Of a stretch of DNA of 64,000 nt, positions 16,805 through 26,887 are shown piece after piece. Position 1 is the first letter of the stretch; the number at the start of each line of letters is the position of its first letter. Made by a program: the position numbers and the translations under genes. Source of the stretch: Dyadobacter sp. LHD-138. Lineage in GTDB: Bacteria > Bacteroidota > Bacteroidia > Cytophagales > Spirosomataceae. Below the pieces are notes generated by a model. The model was not told the DNA's origin and made no database searches. It saw only the letters and a program-made list of their open reading frames with translations. The DNA lies in assembly GCF_030929615.1 (NCBI RefSeq), contig NZ_JAVFVU010000008.1, forward strand, positions 186,001 to 250,000, in the 5' to 3' direction.

Positions 16805-17725
16805 ATGAAACAAGCCACCTTATTCAATGCATTAACAACCGCGACTTTATCTTTTTTTTTCCCAATAATTCTTTCCGCACAAATCATGGACAAAAACGCA
16901 ATTGCTGCGCCGGGAGCTCAGGTTGAAAAACTGGGCGAAGGTTATAAATTTACAGAAGGACCTGTTCCAGATACAAAGGGAAATGTTTTTTTCACCGATC
17001 AACCCAACAATAAAATCATTCGCTGGGACGCGGAAACTCGTCAGTTCAGCACATTTTCCGACAATGCAGGCCGGGCAAATGGCATGTATTTTGACAAAAA
17101 AGGAAACCTCATAACTTGCTCCGATGAAGACAATCAGGTTTGGTCTTTTGATAAAAAGGGGAAACCGACGGTTTTGGTTAAGGAATATGACGGAAAACTG
17201 CTCAATGGCCCAAACGACTTATGGATTGACCCAAAAGGCGGAATGTACCTGACCGACCCGCTTTATCCAAGAGATTATTGGAAACGTGATCCTAAAATGC
17301 AGCAGGATGGTGAGCATGTTTACTATCTTAGTCCCGGCAGCAAAGAACTGGTACGCGTGGACGACAAGCTCAAAAAGCCAAACGGGATCATTGGAACGGC
17401 TGATGGTAAAAAGCTCTATGTAGCCGATATTGGTGCCAATAAAACTTATCTGTACGACATAGCCAAAGATGGTTCGCTGACCAACAAAACACTTTTCGTG
17501 TCAAAGGGTTCCGACGGCATGATCCTCGATAATGAGGGAAATTTATACCTGACCGGGGATGGCGTGACTGTTTTTGACAAAACCGGTAAAAAAATCGCTC
17601 ATTTTCCAATCAGCAAAGGCTGGACGGCAAACTTGTGTTTCGGTGGAAAAAACCGTGATCTGCTTTTCATCACTTCTGAAACCGCGGTTTATGGAATAAA
17701 AATGAGGGTAAAAGGTGTTAAGTAA
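16805..17725 (+). CDS. SMP-30/gluconolactonase-like secreted beta-propeller
   Basis: From the ATG at 16805 the 306-residue product begins with a signal peptide (MKQATLFNALTTATL... ending IILSAQ). The frame opens ten codons earlier with a TTG, but the signal peptide favours the ATG. The rest is a six-bladed propeller of the SMP-30/LRE family: GYKFTEGPVPDTKGNVFFTD (metal Glu), GRANGMYFDKKGNL, LLNGPNDLWIDPKGGMYLTD (metal Asn/Asp), KPNGIIGTADGKKLYVAD and GSDGMILDNEGNLYLT (final Asp). Such enzymes hydrolyse sugar lactones such as gluconolactone. It is probably periplasmic and forms a single-gene unit. Confidence 0.87.
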   Translation: MKQATLFNALTTATLSFFFPIILSAQIMDKNAIAAPGAQVEKLGEGYKFTEGPVPDTKGNVFFTDQPNNKIIRWDAETRQFSTFSDNAGRANGMYFDKKGNLITCSDEDNQVWSFDKKGKPTVLVKEYDGKLLNGPNDLWIDPKGGMYLTDPLYPRDYWKRDPKMQQDGEHVYYLSPGSKELVRVDDKLKKPNGIIGTADGKKLYVADIGANKTYLYDIAKDGSLTNKTLFVSKGSDGMILDNEGNLYLTGDGVTVFDKTGKKIAHFPISKGWTANLCFGGKNRDLLFITSETAVYGIKMRVKGVK

Positions 17726-17797
17726 AATATTGATCATTACATTTCGCTGAGCAATATTTGAAACGATCTCAATTACAAACCTGATTTATTACCCGAC

Positions 17798-19882
17798 ATG
17801 ACTTCCACAGCGCACGAAAACGTCTTCATAGCAGCCGACACCAATCCTTTTTTTTCAGAATATACAACGCCTTTTGAGGTACCGCCTTTTGATAAGGTCG
17901 CAACGGAACATTTTATGCCTGCTTTTGAGGAGGGCATGAAACAGCAAAAAAATGTTATTGCTGAAATTTGTTCGGCCACTTCCGATCCGACTTTCGAAAA
18001 TACCGTGGAAGCGTTGGAAACAAGCGGGGAGCTTCTGACAAAAGTCTGTGCCGTATTTTTCAACCTGGCGTCGGCTAACACGTCTCCTGAAATTGAGAAA
18101 ATTTCGCAGATTATTGCGCCGAAATTGTCAGGTCACGGTGATGACATCTATTTGAATGCTGATTTATTTGACAAAATAAAGAAACTGAACGATTCCCCGA
18201 GCACGTTAAACCTGACTCCGGAGCAAAGTCGGTTATTGGAAAAAACATATAAAGCCTTTGTAAGAAGCGGCGCAAATCTGGACGCCGGGCAGCAGATCAA
18301 AATGCGCGAGATCAATAAGGAACTTTCAATACTGACCGTTCAGTTTGGGCAAAATCTTCTGGCCGAAACCAATCTGTTCGAGCTTATTGTTGACAAGGAG
18401 TCCGATTTATCAGGATTATCTCCTTCATTCAAGGCGGCCGCTGCACAATCCGCGAAGGAAGCCGAAAAATCGGGTTCATGGAGATTTACCCTTCATAATC
18501 CCAGCGTGATGCCATTTTTACAGTATGCCGAAAACAGGTCGTTACGCGAAAAAATATTTACGGCTTATGTCAATCGCTGCAATCATGGAGACGAGCGGGA
18601 CAACAAGGAAATCGTTGCGCGTATCGCCGTGTTACGTGCTGAAAGGGCACAATTGCTGGGTTATCCAACGCACGCCGATTTTGTTTTGGAAGAAAGCATG
18701 GCCAAAACACCTGATCAGGCTTATGATTTGCTCAACAAACTTTGGAAAGCTGCGTTACCCGTCGCCACGCTTGAAGCCGGAGAAATGCAGCAAGTGATGG
18801 ATAATGAAGGAGCAGACAACGTTCTTGAAGCCTGGGACTGGCCGTTTTATGCTGATAAAGTTCGCAAAGAAAAGTACAATTATGATGCCGAGGAACTTCG
18901 TCCGTATTTCAAACTTGAAAATGTCCGTGACGGCATTTTCACAGTGGCTCAAAAGCTGTATGGTTTAACATTTACCGAAATAAAAGATCTTCCAAAATAT
19001 CATCCCGATGTGACTGGCTATGAGGTAAAAGAAGCGAACGGAACACATACCGGGATTTTTTACATGGATTTCCATTCCCGCACCTCCAAACGAGGGGGAG
19101 CCTGGATGACATCCTATCGCAAGCAATCCCAAAAAGGTGGAAAGGCTGTTTCGCCGATCGTTTCCAATGTCTGTAATTTCGCTAAACCAACAGAAAACGA
19201 ACCTGTATTGTTAACCCCTGATGAAGTGGAAACACTTTTTCACGAGTTCGGACATGCGCTGCACGGTTTGTTATCACAGGTAAAATATGAAACGCTGTCG
19301 GGAACTTCTGTTCCACGCGATTTTGTAGAGCTCCCTTCGCAAATCATGGAACACTGGGCTTTCGAGCCGGAAGTATTGAAACAATATGCCAAACATTATG
19401 AAACCGGTGAGGTCATTCCAAACGAGCTGGTTGAAAAAATGAAAAACGCTTCAAAATTCAATCAGGGATTTGGTACCGTTGAATATCTGGCGGCCTCATT
19501 TCTGGATATGAGCTACCACACGTTACAGGCAGGCCAACAGATCGAAACTACTGTTTTTGAAAAACAACAAATGGCTGATCTGGGGTTAATTAACCAAATC
19601 CCGCCCAGATACAGAAGCACTTATTTCCAGCATATTTTCTCCGGCGGGTATTCGGCCGGGTATTATAGTTATATCTGGTCGGAAGTACTGGATAGTGACG
19701 GTTTTGCAGCGTTTAAGGAAACCGGCGATATTTTCGATCCGGCTACCGCAGCATCTTTCCGAAAAAACATTCTGGCCAAAGGCGGTACCGAAGAACCGAT
19801 GACCTTGTACAAAGCCTTTCGTGGCAGAGAGCCGGAAGTTAAATATTTACTTGAAAACCGGGGATTGGATAAAGCTGTTTAA
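17798..19882 (+). CDS. M3 family metallopeptidase (oligopeptidase/dipeptidyl carboxypeptidase)
   Basis: A 694-residue protein, the normal length for OpdA/Dcp-type M3 peptidases. The zinc site H482-EFG-H486 lies in ETLFHEFGHALHGL, and the third ligand Glu follows in FVELPSQIMEHWAFEPEVL. The end has the family's YSYIWSEVLDSDGFAAF and FRKNILAKGG. There is no signal peptide, so it is cytoplasmic and degrades short peptides. The N-terminus FFSEYTTPFEVPPFDKVATEHF is typical of the Dcp subgroup. The gene is monocistronic, closed by a hairpin at 19912-19943. Confidence 0.9.
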   Translation: MTSTAHENVFIAADTNPFFSEYTTPFEVPPFDKVATEHFMPAFEEGMKQQKNVIAEICSATSDPTFENTVEALETSGELLTKVCAVFFNLASANTSPEIEKISQIIAPKLSGHGDDIYLNADLFDKIKKLNDSPSTLNLTPEQSRLLEKTYKAFVRSGANLDAGQQIKMREINKELSILTVQFGQNLLAETNLFELIVDKESDLSGLSPSFKAAAAQSAKEAEKSGSWRFTLHNPSVMPFLQYAENRSLREKIFTAYVNRCNHGDERDNKEIVARIAVLRAERAQLLGYPTHADFVLEESMAKTPDQAYDLLNKLWKAALPVATLEAGEMQQVMDNEGADNVLEAWDWPFYADKVRKEKYNYDAEELRPYFKLENVRDGIFTVAQKLYGLTFTEIKDLPKYHPDVTGYEVKEANGTHTGIFYMDFHSRTSKRGGAWMTSYRKQSQKGGKAVSPIVSNVCNFAKPTENEPVLLTPDEVETLFHEFGHALHGLLSQVKYETLSGTSVPRDFVELPSQIMEHWAFEPEVLKQYAKHYETGEVIPNELVEKMKNASKFNQGFGTVEYLAASFLDMSYHTLQAGQQIETTVFEKQQMADLGLINQIPPRYRSTYFQHIFSGGYSAGYYSYIWSEVLDSDGFAAFKETGDIFDPATAASFRKNILAKGGTEEPMTLYKAFRGREPEVKYLLENRGLDKAV

Positions 19883-19911
19883 ACTGAATAATCCAGCTTA
19901 TACGTAGAAAT

Positions 19912-19943
19912 AAGGTGTCGGTATTGACTGGCACCTTGTTTTT
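19912..19943 (+). terminator. Intrinsic terminator after M3 peptidase
   Basis: AAGGTGTCGGT pairs with ACTGGCACCTT using two G-U pairs around a short loop, followed by GTTTTTTG. Confidence 0.75.
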
Positions 19944-19993
19944 TGAAAATCTTAAAAAACGACAACCTGCAAATAAACCGTACTAAAAGATCA

Positions 19994-20392
19994 ATGGGAA
20001 GTTTTATCGAAATCAATGATACACTGCAAATTACAGCAGAACAGGGTTTTCCTGCCGATTTACTGAATCTTGAAAAACATTTACAGACACCGGTAACCCT
20101 GGATGACGTCAAAGGAAAAGTTTTTCATTTTTATAAAAAAGACAGTGCAAGGCTATTTCACCTGGATCCTGTCCGGGTGTTTTTAGTGCAGAGCATCAAC
20201 GGCAAATGGCTGATATGGGGCAAGGCTCTAATTCAGTCCCAAACCATAGCGAAACAATTGGATGAATCCGGAAAATGGATTGACGAAAAATGGCAAACCA
20301 GCGGCACTTACGTCATTTCAGAAATTTACGAGCCCGATTATCAGGCGCTGTTTACAAAGCGGGAATCAATCCCGGGCAAGAGCTATTTATAA
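19994..20392 (+). CDS. Conserved-looking hypothetical cytoplasmic protein
   Basis: A 132-residue protein from the ATG at 19994 (MGSFIEINDTLQITAEQGFP). An upstream in-frame TTG at 19943 falls in the terminator's T run and is unlikely. The sequence contains KVFHFYKKDSARLFHLDPVR and VFLVQSINGKWLIWGKALIQ, then GTYVISEIYEPDYQALF, a compact alpha/beta domain without signal peptide or known catalytic motif. Codon use looks like its neighbours, so it is probably real. I do not recognise the family. It precedes the TonB receptor by about 80 bases. Confidence 0.6.
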   Translation: MGSFIEINDTLQITAEQGFPADLLNLEKHLQTPVTLDDVKGKVFHFYKKDSARLFHLDPVRVFLVQSINGKWLIWGKALIQSQTIAKQLDESGKWIDEKWQTSGTYVISEIYEPDYQALFTKRESIPGKSYL

Positions 20393-20475
20393 GCAAAATA
20401 CAATCCACCTCTTTCTTTTCGACTTATACTCGGCAATGAAATTTTTATACTATATTCAGCATTAGGACGTTACCA

Positions 20476-22896
20476 ATGTCAAGCATCAGGTTCACTATGC
20501 GTATAGTTTTTACTTTGTTTTTCTTATTATACACATTCAAAGTCAGCGCTCAGGAACGTATAACCATTAGCGGCTTTGTAAAGGAGCAAGGCAGCCAGGA
20601 GCAGCTTCCAGGTGTGAATGTATACATTCCTGATACGCCTTACGGCACGGTCACCAATACCTATGGCTTTTATTCGCTGACGCTTCCCGTCGCGGATTCT
20701 GCGCTGATCGTTTATTCTTTCGTCGGCTATGAAAAGACGGAACGAAAAATAAGTTTGACAAAAAATACGGAACTCAATATTTTGCTGACGACCATCAATC
20801 AGCTGGAAGAAGTGGTGGTTTCCTCACGCCGCCAGGAGGATTATGTAAGCCGCTCGGCGCAGATGAGCCAAATTGAAATTCCCATTCAGCAGATAAAAAA
20901 AATACCAGCCTTTTTCGGAGAAAAGGATGTTTTGAAAGTTTTGCAGCTCATGCCCGGCGTCCAGAAGGGAACAGAAGGGCAGACCGGTTTATACGTGCGC
21001 GGCGGCGGCCCCGATCAGAACCTTATCATTCTGGACGATGCCGTAGTTTATAATGCCAACCACCTTTTTGGGTTTTTCTCAATTTTCAACAGTGATGCCC
21101 TGAAAAGTGTAGAACTTACCAAAGGCGGATTTCCGGCAAGATATGGCGGGCGGCTTTCTTCGGTCCTTGAAATGAATATGAAGGAAGGAAGCAAAGATGC
21201 TTTGCATGGCGAAGGAGGCATTGGCATTATCTCATCAAGATTGAGATTGGAAGGACCTATTTCCAAAGGAAAATCTTCTTTTCTGATATCGGGCAGGCGT
21301 ACTTATATCGACATTCTCGCCGCACCGCTTATTGCCAGAAACCAGCGTGGTTCCGATGAACAGGTTAAACCCGGTTACTATTTTTACGATCTTAATGCAA
21401 AAATCAACTACGATCTGGGTACAAAAGATAAGGTATATTTAAGCGGTTATTTTGGTCACGATAAATTTTACGCCAATGAGACCGGAAATAATGACGAATC
21501 CCGTGCCGGGCTCGACTGGGAAAACAAAACGGCAACCCTTCGCTGGAATCATTTATTGAATCAAAAACTGTTTGTCAATACCTCATTCATTTACAGCAAT
21601 TTCAATTTCGGCGTTTCCAATGATAGTAAAGATCTCAATACGGATGGCAGCACGCAGGATGAATTCAGCCTGCGTTACACTTCAAAAATCCGCGACTGGG
21701 GTGTAAAAACGGACCTGGACTATTATCCCTCCCCCAAACATGCCGTGAAATTCGGAGCCCAGGCCACATTTCACAGATTCATTCCATCAGCACTGGCCCT
21801 TAAGGGTTCTTTTATTGACGAATCCATTGAAAGATCTGTAAAACCGGTCAATACCCTGGAAAGCGGAATATACATTGAAGATACCTGGCAGGCTGCTGAT
21901 GCCCTGAAAATGAATGCGGGATTCAGGATAAGTTCATTTCAGACGGCGTCAAAAACGTACATCAGGCCCGAACCTCGTTTCTCGGCAGCCTTGCGCCTTG
22001 CTCAGAATTTTTCTTTCAAAGCGTCTTATGCCCAAATGAACCAGTATGTCCATTTGTTATCCAACACCGGACTTGGCCTGCCGACAGATTTGTGGGTACC
22101 GACCACAGACCGGGTGGCGCCGCAGCAATCGAAACAGATTGCCATTGGTTTGGCAAAAGATCTCGAAAAGCCAGCGCTGACTTTAACATTGGAGGGCTAT
22201 TACAAAAAAATGAACCACATCCTTAATTACAAGGAAGGCGCCTCGTTTTTGAGTATAAACGGAGAAAATGCCAATGAGCTCAGCTGGGAGGATAACGTAA
22301 CAGCGGGAAAGGGCTGGTCCTATGGGGCTGAATTTCTGGTCCATAAGAAAACAGGACGGTTTTCGGGATGGGTCGGTTATACACTTTCCTGGACCAAATG
22401 GCAATTTACCGAACTCAATTTTGGCAAAACTTTTTACCCGCGTTACGACCGTCGCCACGACTTATCCGTCGTCGGAATCTATGAACTGAGCAAACGGATT
22501 ACCCTTTCTGCGACCTGGGTTTACGGTACGGGAAATGCACTCACATTACCCATGGCCAGTTTCACAGGCGTGACAGATAATTTTTTCAGTCGCTTTTCTT
22601 CGGGTGGAAAATCGACGGTAACCTGGAATGGCGACCGGGTTAATGAGTATGGCGAGAAAAACAGTTTCCGGGCTGAACCGTTTCACAGATTGGATCTGGC
22701 CCTGCAGCTGCATCGGAAAAAGAAACGATACGAACGAACCTGGGAATTCGGCCTCTACAATGCATACAATCGCCGAAACCCATTTTTCTATGATATTTCC
22801 GAAGAAAAGCTGGCGAATGGAAATACCAAAAGCACGCTGAAACGCTATTCACTATTCCCGGTATTACCTTCTGTCAGTTACAATTTCAAGTTTTAG
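20476..22896 (+). CDS. TonB-dependent receptor with carboxypeptidase-like N-terminal domain
   Basis: An 806-residue outer-membrane protein. After a signal peptide ending in VSAQ comes a CarboxypepD_reg-like domain (ITISGFVKEQGSQEQLPGVN ... GFYSLTLP). A plug domain follows, with LKVLQLMPGVQKGTEGQTGL and LYVRGGGPDQNLIILDDAVV, and then a beta-barrel ending in PSVSYNFKF with a C-terminal aromatic. A start at the second ATG (20497) is also possible. The DUF4249 lipoprotein gene follows after 3 bases. This receptor/DUF4249 pair is common in Bacteroidota, with unknown ligand. It probably imports a siderophore, peptide or sugar using TonB energy. Confidence 0.9.
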   Translation: MSSIRFTMRIVFTLFFLLYTFKVSAQERITISGFVKEQGSQEQLPGVNVYIPDTPYGTVTNTYGFYSLTLPVADSALIVYSFVGYEKTERKISLTKNTELNILLTTINQLEEVVVSSRRQEDYVSRSAQMSQIEIPIQQIKKIPAFFGEKDVLKVLQLMPGVQKGTEGQTGLYVRGGGPDQNLIILDDAVVYNANHLFGFFSIFNSDALKSVELTKGGFPARYGGRLSSVLEMNMKEGSKDALHGEGGIGIISSRLRLEGPISKGKSSFLISGRRTYIDILAAPLIARNQRGSDEQVKPGYYFYDLNAKINYDLGTKDKVYLSGYFGHDKFYANETGNNDESRAGLDWENKTATLRWNHLLNQKLFVNTSFIYSNFNFGVSNDSKDLNTDGSTQDEFSLRYTSKIRDWGVKTDLDYYPSPKHAVKFGAQATFHRFIPSALALKGSFIDESIERSVKPVNTLESGIYIEDTWQAADALKMNAGFRISSFQTASKTYIRPEPRFSAALRLAQNFSFKASYAQMNQYVHLLSNTGLGLPTDLWVPTTDRVAPQQSKQIAIGLAKDLEKPALTLTLEGYYKKMNHILNYKEGASFLSINGENANELSWEDNVTAGKGWSYGAEFLVHKKTGRFSGWVGYTLSWTKWQFTELNFGKTFYPRYDRRHDLSVVGIYELSKRITLSATWVYGTGNALTLPMASFTGVTDNFFSRFSSGGKSTVTWNGDRVNEYGEKNSFRAEPFHRLDLALQLHRKKKRYERTWEFGLYNAYNRRNPFFYDISEEKLANGNTKSTLKRYSLFPVLPSVSYNFKF

Positions 22897-22899
22897 GAT

Positions 22900-23850
22900 A
22901 TGAAAACAAATATTTTTGTTCTGCCGATACTCTTGACCGGGCTATTTGCCTGCGATACCCTGATCACAGAAATCTCGCCGGAAGACCTCCCCGAAACGAC
23001 ATCAAAGCTTGTCGTTCAATCATTCATTTCCCCGCAGGCGACCCGTATCAATGTGGTCGTAACGGAATCCATCCCTTTGTTCGGAGAATCGGGTTCAAGT
23101 ACTTCGGTGATCAAAAATGCAATCGTAAAAATGTCGGGAGGAGGTAAAGAAGTAACCCTGCTCTATGACTCAACCAGTCAACTGTATACCATTGAAAAAA
23201 TGAAATTTCCGATCGTCGCATCAGAAACATACAAGCTGTCTGTGTCTGACGGAAAACGCTCCGTAACTTCTATCTGTACCGTCCCGACCAATCAGGTTAC
23301 AATAAAATCTTACGTTATTGACACGGCTTATCTGAGCCGCCGCAACGGTCCGGACACGGCCCTGACGGTAAAAATGATCTGGCAGGATATTCCCGGAGAA
23401 AGTAACTACTACCGCGTTCGGGCCAATATGGACATTGAATATTCGATTCTGGAAGGGACCAATCCTGATAATTTTGAAGAGAAACGGGTACGAAACAGGT
23501 TCAGCATCCGCTGGGATGACAACAGCGGAAGAAGTGATTTCCAGAATGATGTAAATCTGGATGGCACTTCATTCACCTCGCCGCTGGGAAGAGGTTTTTT
23601 GCCTTCATCCCTCCTGTACACGTCCAGCGATGGAACGAAGTATTATGCCAAACAGAAACCAAAACTCATCGCGATGGTGATGGAAGTGAATAATACGGAA
23701 AAATCGTACTACGAATACCATCAGTCGCTCAGACTGAATGAACGTACCGATAACCCCTTCGCTGAGCCCGTCCTTGTTTTTAATAACATTCTGGGAGGAC
23801 TCGGTTGTTTTGCAGCGTACAACAACAAGCAGCTGATTTATAACCCATGA
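22900..23850 (+). CDS. DUF4249 family lipoprotein, partner of TonB receptor
   Basis: A 316-residue protein with lipoprotein signal (LLTGLFACDTLI, Cys at 18). The mature start, ETTSKLVVQSFISPQATRIN, and the sequence VTESIPLFGE with AIVKMSGGGKEVTLLYD give the strand pattern of DUF4249. GESNYYRVRANMDIEY follows. DUF4249 proteins are nearly always encoded directly after a TonB receptor of the preceding type and are thought to be its surface or periplasmic partner, by analogy to SusD. The 3-base gap supports strict co-expression. Confidence 0.85.
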   Translation: MKTNIFVLPILLTGLFACDTLITEISPEDLPETTSKLVVQSFISPQATRINVVVTESIPLFGESGSSTSVIKNAIVKMSGGGKEVTLLYDSTSQLYTIEKMKFPIVASETYKLSVSDGKRSVTSICTVPTNQVTIKSYVIDTAYLSRRNGPDTALTVKMIWQDIPGESNYYRVRANMDIEYSILEGTNPDNFEEKRVRNRFSIRWDDNSGRSDFQNDVNLDGTSFTSPLGRGFLPSSLLYTSSDGTKYYAKQKPKLIAMVMEVNNTEKSYYEYHQSLRLNERTDNPFAEPVLVFNNILGGLGCFAAYNNKQLIYNP

Positions 23851-23980
23851 CCGCTTCACAAATCTGATCAAATGCTTTTATTATCGCTGTTTGCTTTATA
23901 ACTTCCATCCAATTCCAATCTGTGCTTTCAGAATTTCAATAAATAGACTGGTCTGTATGTTTAACTAATCTGTCCTGCTT

Positions 23981-24541
23981 ATGAAACACCATCCCATCGT
24001 ACCGAGAGAAAGGATTCTGGATACTGCGTTGCGTTTGTTTCATGAACAGGGCTACCATGCAACAGGAATCAACCAGATTATCAGTGAAGCCGGCGTAGCA
24101 AAAGCGAGTTTATATTTGCATTTCAAATCGAAGGAGGAGCTTGGCATCGAATATCTGAATGCCCGCCAGGATCTTTGGTTTACGCAACTCAGGCTTTTTA
24201 CTGACGCGGAAAAGAAAACCAGAAAGAAAATTCTTGCTGCATTTGATTTCCTGGCTTACGTCAATGAAAATGAGCACTTCAGAGGATGCAGCTTTCTTAA
24301 TATGTTATCCGAAATACGGCCAGACAATTACGCACTCTTAACTTCGATTCAAAATCATAAACAGGAACTCCGTCAATTTTTCACTGACATTCTTGGGGAA
24401 CAAAAAAATGATGCCGCCGATATCGTGTATATGCTCTTTGAGAGTGCCGCTACCGAAAGTCAGCTTTTTAAAAACCAATGGCCTATTGAGAAAGCGAAAC
24501 AAGCAGTTTCCGATCTTTGCAAACTGAAATACATCAAATAG
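23981..24541 (+). CDS. TetR/AcrR family transcriptional regulator
   Basis: A 186-residue regulator. The N-terminal HTH reads ERILDTALRLFHEQGYHATG then INQIISEAGVAKASLYLHFK, the standard TetR DNA-binding domain; the remainder is the helical ligand domain. A cysteine at EHFRGCSFLN resembles the YxxGC(L/F) motif found in many TetR_C dimerisation domains. It stands alone between the DUF4249 gene and a convergent gene, so its target is not obvious; autoregulation or control of an adjacent unit is possible. Confidence 0.9.
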   Translation: MKHHPIVPRERILDTALRLFHEQGYHATGINQIISEAGVAKASLYLHFKSKEELGIEYLNARQDLWFTQLRLFTDAEKKTRKKILAAFDFLAYVNENEHFRGCSFLNMLSEIRPDNYALLTSIQNHKQELRQFFTDILGEQKNDAADIVYMLFESAATESQLFKNQWPIEKAKQAVSDLCKLKYIK

Positions 24542-24586
24542 CAGCGTTTAATTTACGCCAATAACCCGATTTTGTTCACATCAAAA

Positions 24587-24612
24587 AAGCCACTCCCAAA
24601 CAGAAGTGGCTT
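24587..24612. terminator. Bidirectional terminator between convergent genes
   Basis: AAGCCACT and AGTGGCTT form an 8-bp stem, preceded by an A run and followed by TTAAAA. It serves the TetR gene on the plus strand and the 24647-25237 gene on the minus strand. Confidence 0.7.
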
Positions 24613-24646
24613 AAAATGATATGTATTGAACCGTAATTTTCAGCGC

Positions 24647-25237
24647 TTAAATAGCAGAACCGACAAGACTTACAATACTTCCCAAAGACTTGCTGGAAGC
24701 CGTTGCAGCCAGTTTTCCGGCCATACCTTTTTTGTCCAATCCACCCACAGCTTTTGTCGCTTCGCCTAATAGCCCGCCTAACTTGCTTTGAGAATCTGAA
24801 CCCAGGATTGATGACCCAGCTTTGATTAACCCAAGGTTGCTTGTTAAACTCGACGCATTGCCAAGTAATCCGGACTCTCCTTTTCCCAATAAGCTGCTGA
24901 TTCTATTCGCACCAATAAGCATTTTGACCGCGCTCACAGCTTTTCCTAGAATCCCTGATTGTAATTTCCCACCGGAAGCCAAAGGAATTAGCGATTTAAG
25001 ATCACCCGCTTTGCTTAACAATTTATCCTTCAAAGTGCCTGTTGACCCCTTTGCCTCACTTTCCAGTGCAGCAGTTCCCTTTGTCAAAGCCTCGGCAGTA
25101 CCGGCGCCGTCTCCTTTTTCCGAAAGCGCAACGGCCTGATCAAGCAGGCCTTCCACAGACATATCCTGTGCAAATGAAACATGTGTTAAAAATAATAAGC
25201 AAAAAGCGGCTGTCAGGGATAACATGTAATTCTTCAT
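24647..25237 (-). CDS. Secreted Gly/Ser/Leu-rich hypothetical protein
   Basis: A 196-residue protein with signal peptide (cleavage after VSFAQ). The mature part is strikingly rich in Gly, Ser, Leu, Ala and Lys, with recurrent amphipathic segments such as SLIPLASGGKLQSGILGKAV, LLGKGESGLLGNASSL and GGLLGEATKAVGGLDKKGM. The composition suggests a helical, possibly membrane-associating or aggregating periplasmic protein. I recognise no family. It is divergent from the DUF2809 gene and shares a terminator with TetR. Confidence 0.72.
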   Translation of the reverse strand: MKNYMLSLTAAFCLLFLTHVSFAQDMSVEGLLDQAVALSEKGDGAGTAEALTKGTAALESEAKGSTGTLKDKLLSKAGDLKSLIPLASGGKLQSGILGKAVSAVKMLIGANRISSLLGKGESGLLGNASSLTSNLGLIKAGSSILGSDSQSKLGGLLGEATKAVGGLDKKGMAGKLAATASSKSLGSIVSLVGSAI

Positions 25238-25277
25238 AACTTGTGTTTTTTATGTGATGTACTATGGACGAAAAACG

Positions 25278-25718
25278 ATGCAAAAAGACACTTTTTCGGG
25301 AAAAAAAATTTTGCTTCATCCCGACGATATAACCAATGGGCGTAACAGAATTACCTATTTTTCCCTCATTATATTCACCGTTATATTTGGACTAACTTCC
25401 AGAAAAATGGCTGATCAACTTCCGAAGTTAGTTAATTTATATCTTGGCGATGCACTGTGGGCATTAATGATTTTTCTTATCGCTGGATTCCTTTTCACAA
25501 AACGCTCAACACTGCGTATCTCCCTGTATGCAGCAACATTTTGTTATCTGATCGAGATCAGCCAGTTATACCATGCGCCCTGGATTGATACGATTCGGGG
25601 CACTACTTTGGGAGCACTTGCCTTGGGTTATGGTTTCTTGTGGAGTGATATGCTCGCCTATTCCATAGGTGTCGGATTTGGCCTGTTTTTGGAGAAATTG
25701 ATGTTAAAAAACAGGTAA
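25278..25718 (+). CDS. DUF2809 family membrane protein
   Basis: A 146-residue protein from the ATG at 25278 (an in-frame codon at 25254 is a possible earlier start). Four hydrophobic helices surround motifs typical of DUF2809: GLTSRKMADQLPKLVNLYLG, DALWALMIF, CYLIEISQLYHAPWIDTIRG and TTLGALALGYGFLWSDMLAY. The conserved acidic/His residues (E, H, D) in the third and fourth helices are diagnostic. Function unknown; inner-membrane location is expected. Confidence 0.8.
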   Translation: MQKDTFSGKKILLHPDDITNGRNRITYFSLIIFTVIFGLTSRKMADQLPKLVNLYLGDALWALMIFLIAGFLFTKRSTLRISLYAATFCYLIEISQLYHAPWIDTIRGTTLGALALGYGFLWSDMLAYSIGVGFGLFLEKLMLKNR

Positions 25719-25721
25719 GAC

Positions 25722-25748
25722 AAGTCGTCCCGATTATCGAAACGACTT
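25722..25748. terminator. Possible bidirectional terminator
   Basis: AAGTCGT and ACGACTT with a partly paired interior lie in the 45-base gap between two convergent genes. The stem is short and the T run weak. Confidence 0.4.
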
Positions 25749-25763
25749 ATCCCGCTTTGTTTC

Positions 25764-26780
25764 TTACTTTAATAACCTTGCCCGCATTTCCGTAAGCTGA
25801 TCATCTGAAAAGTCATGGTGTGTAACAAAACGGACCAGATTCTTACCAAAAGTTACCGCCTGAATTCCCGATTCGGCTAAAGTACGAACGTAGCCGGGAG
25901 CGGAAATATGCGAAGCGATGCGAATGATGACAATATTCGTATCCACCGGATAAATATCTTCCACTTCCTGTTTCTGCATAAAAATTTCAGCGATCGCACG
26001 GGCACGGGCATGATCTTCTTTCAAACGGTCAACGTGATTGTCAAGCGCATAAATTCCGGCGGCCGCCAAAAAACCTGCCTGTCGCCAACCTCCTCCCATT
26101 ACTTTACGGAAGCGTTTGGCTTTGGTAATCATTTCTTTTGTACCCAATAACAAAGAACCTACCGGACAACCCAACCCTTTGGACAGACAAATACTGATGC
26201 TATCAAAAACCTTCCCGAACTGCCGGGGTGTTTCACCAGTTTCAACCAGAGCGTTAAAAAGACGTGCACCATCAAGATGTAAAACGAGACCATTTTGATC
26301 ACACACCTTACGAACTGCCTTTATTTCCTCAAAGTCATAATAACAGCCGCCGCCCTTGTTCATTGTATTTTCCAAAGAAACCATCCGGCTGACCGTCGCA
26401 TGTATATCTCCCTCGGGGCTTATGGCATCGGCAACCTGCGCGGCATTAATCCTGCCACGGTCACCATCCAGCAATTTCACCGATGAAAATGAGTTCAGCA
26501 TGATACCGCCTCCTTCATACAGGTAGATATGCGAGTTTTTATCACAAATTACATCGCTTCCGGGCTGCGTATGTACGCGAATTGCCAGCTGGTTGGTCAT
26601 CGTTCCCGAAGCACAAAACAATGCTGCCTCCATTCCAAATAAAGCCGCCGCTTTATCCTGCAAGGCATTCACCGTCGGATCGTCCCCCATTACATCGTCG
26701 CCTACCGGCGCCGACCACATGGCTTCCTGCATGGTTTTGGTTGGGCGTGTTACCGTATCGCTACGAAGATCTATTACCAT
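25764..26780 (-). CDS. Low-specificity threonine aldolase family protein
   Basis: The 338-residue PLP enzyme starts [17 protein letters not shown], the standard N-terminus of the family. It shows [13 protein letters not shown] (57-69), [15 protein letters not shown] (Asp170 pairs with the PLP nitrogen) and [16 protein letters not shown] with the PLP lysine at 201. [18 protein letters not shown] is also typical. It cleaves L-threonine or L-allo-threonine to glycine and acetaldehyde. It is cytoplasmic, monocistronic and on the minus strand. Stereospecificity cannot be told. Confidence 0.9.
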   Translation of the reverse strand: MVIDLRSDTVTRPTKTMQEAMWSAPVGDDVMGDDPTVNALQDKAAALFGMEAALFCASGTMTNQLAIRVHTQPGSDVICDKNSHIYLYEGGGIMLNSFSSVKLLDGDRGRINAAQVADAISPEGDIHATVSRMVSLENTMNKGGGCYYDFEEIKAVRKVCDQNGLVLHLDGARLFNALVETGETPRQFGKVFDSISICLSKGLGCPVGSLLLGTKEMITKAKRFRKVMGGGWRQAGFLAAAGIYALDNHVDRLKEDHARARAIAEIFMQKQEVEDIYPVDTNIVIIRIASHISAPGYVRTLAESGIQAVTFGKNLVRFVTHHDFSDDQLTEMRARLLK

Positions 26781-26887
26781 TTTTACTCAATTTTTTCAAA
26801 AATCTTAGACAATTGGAATGTATCCTCTGAACAAAACTATTCCCGAAAAATGCCGAATATAGGAAATCAATCCCGTTTATTCTTCCT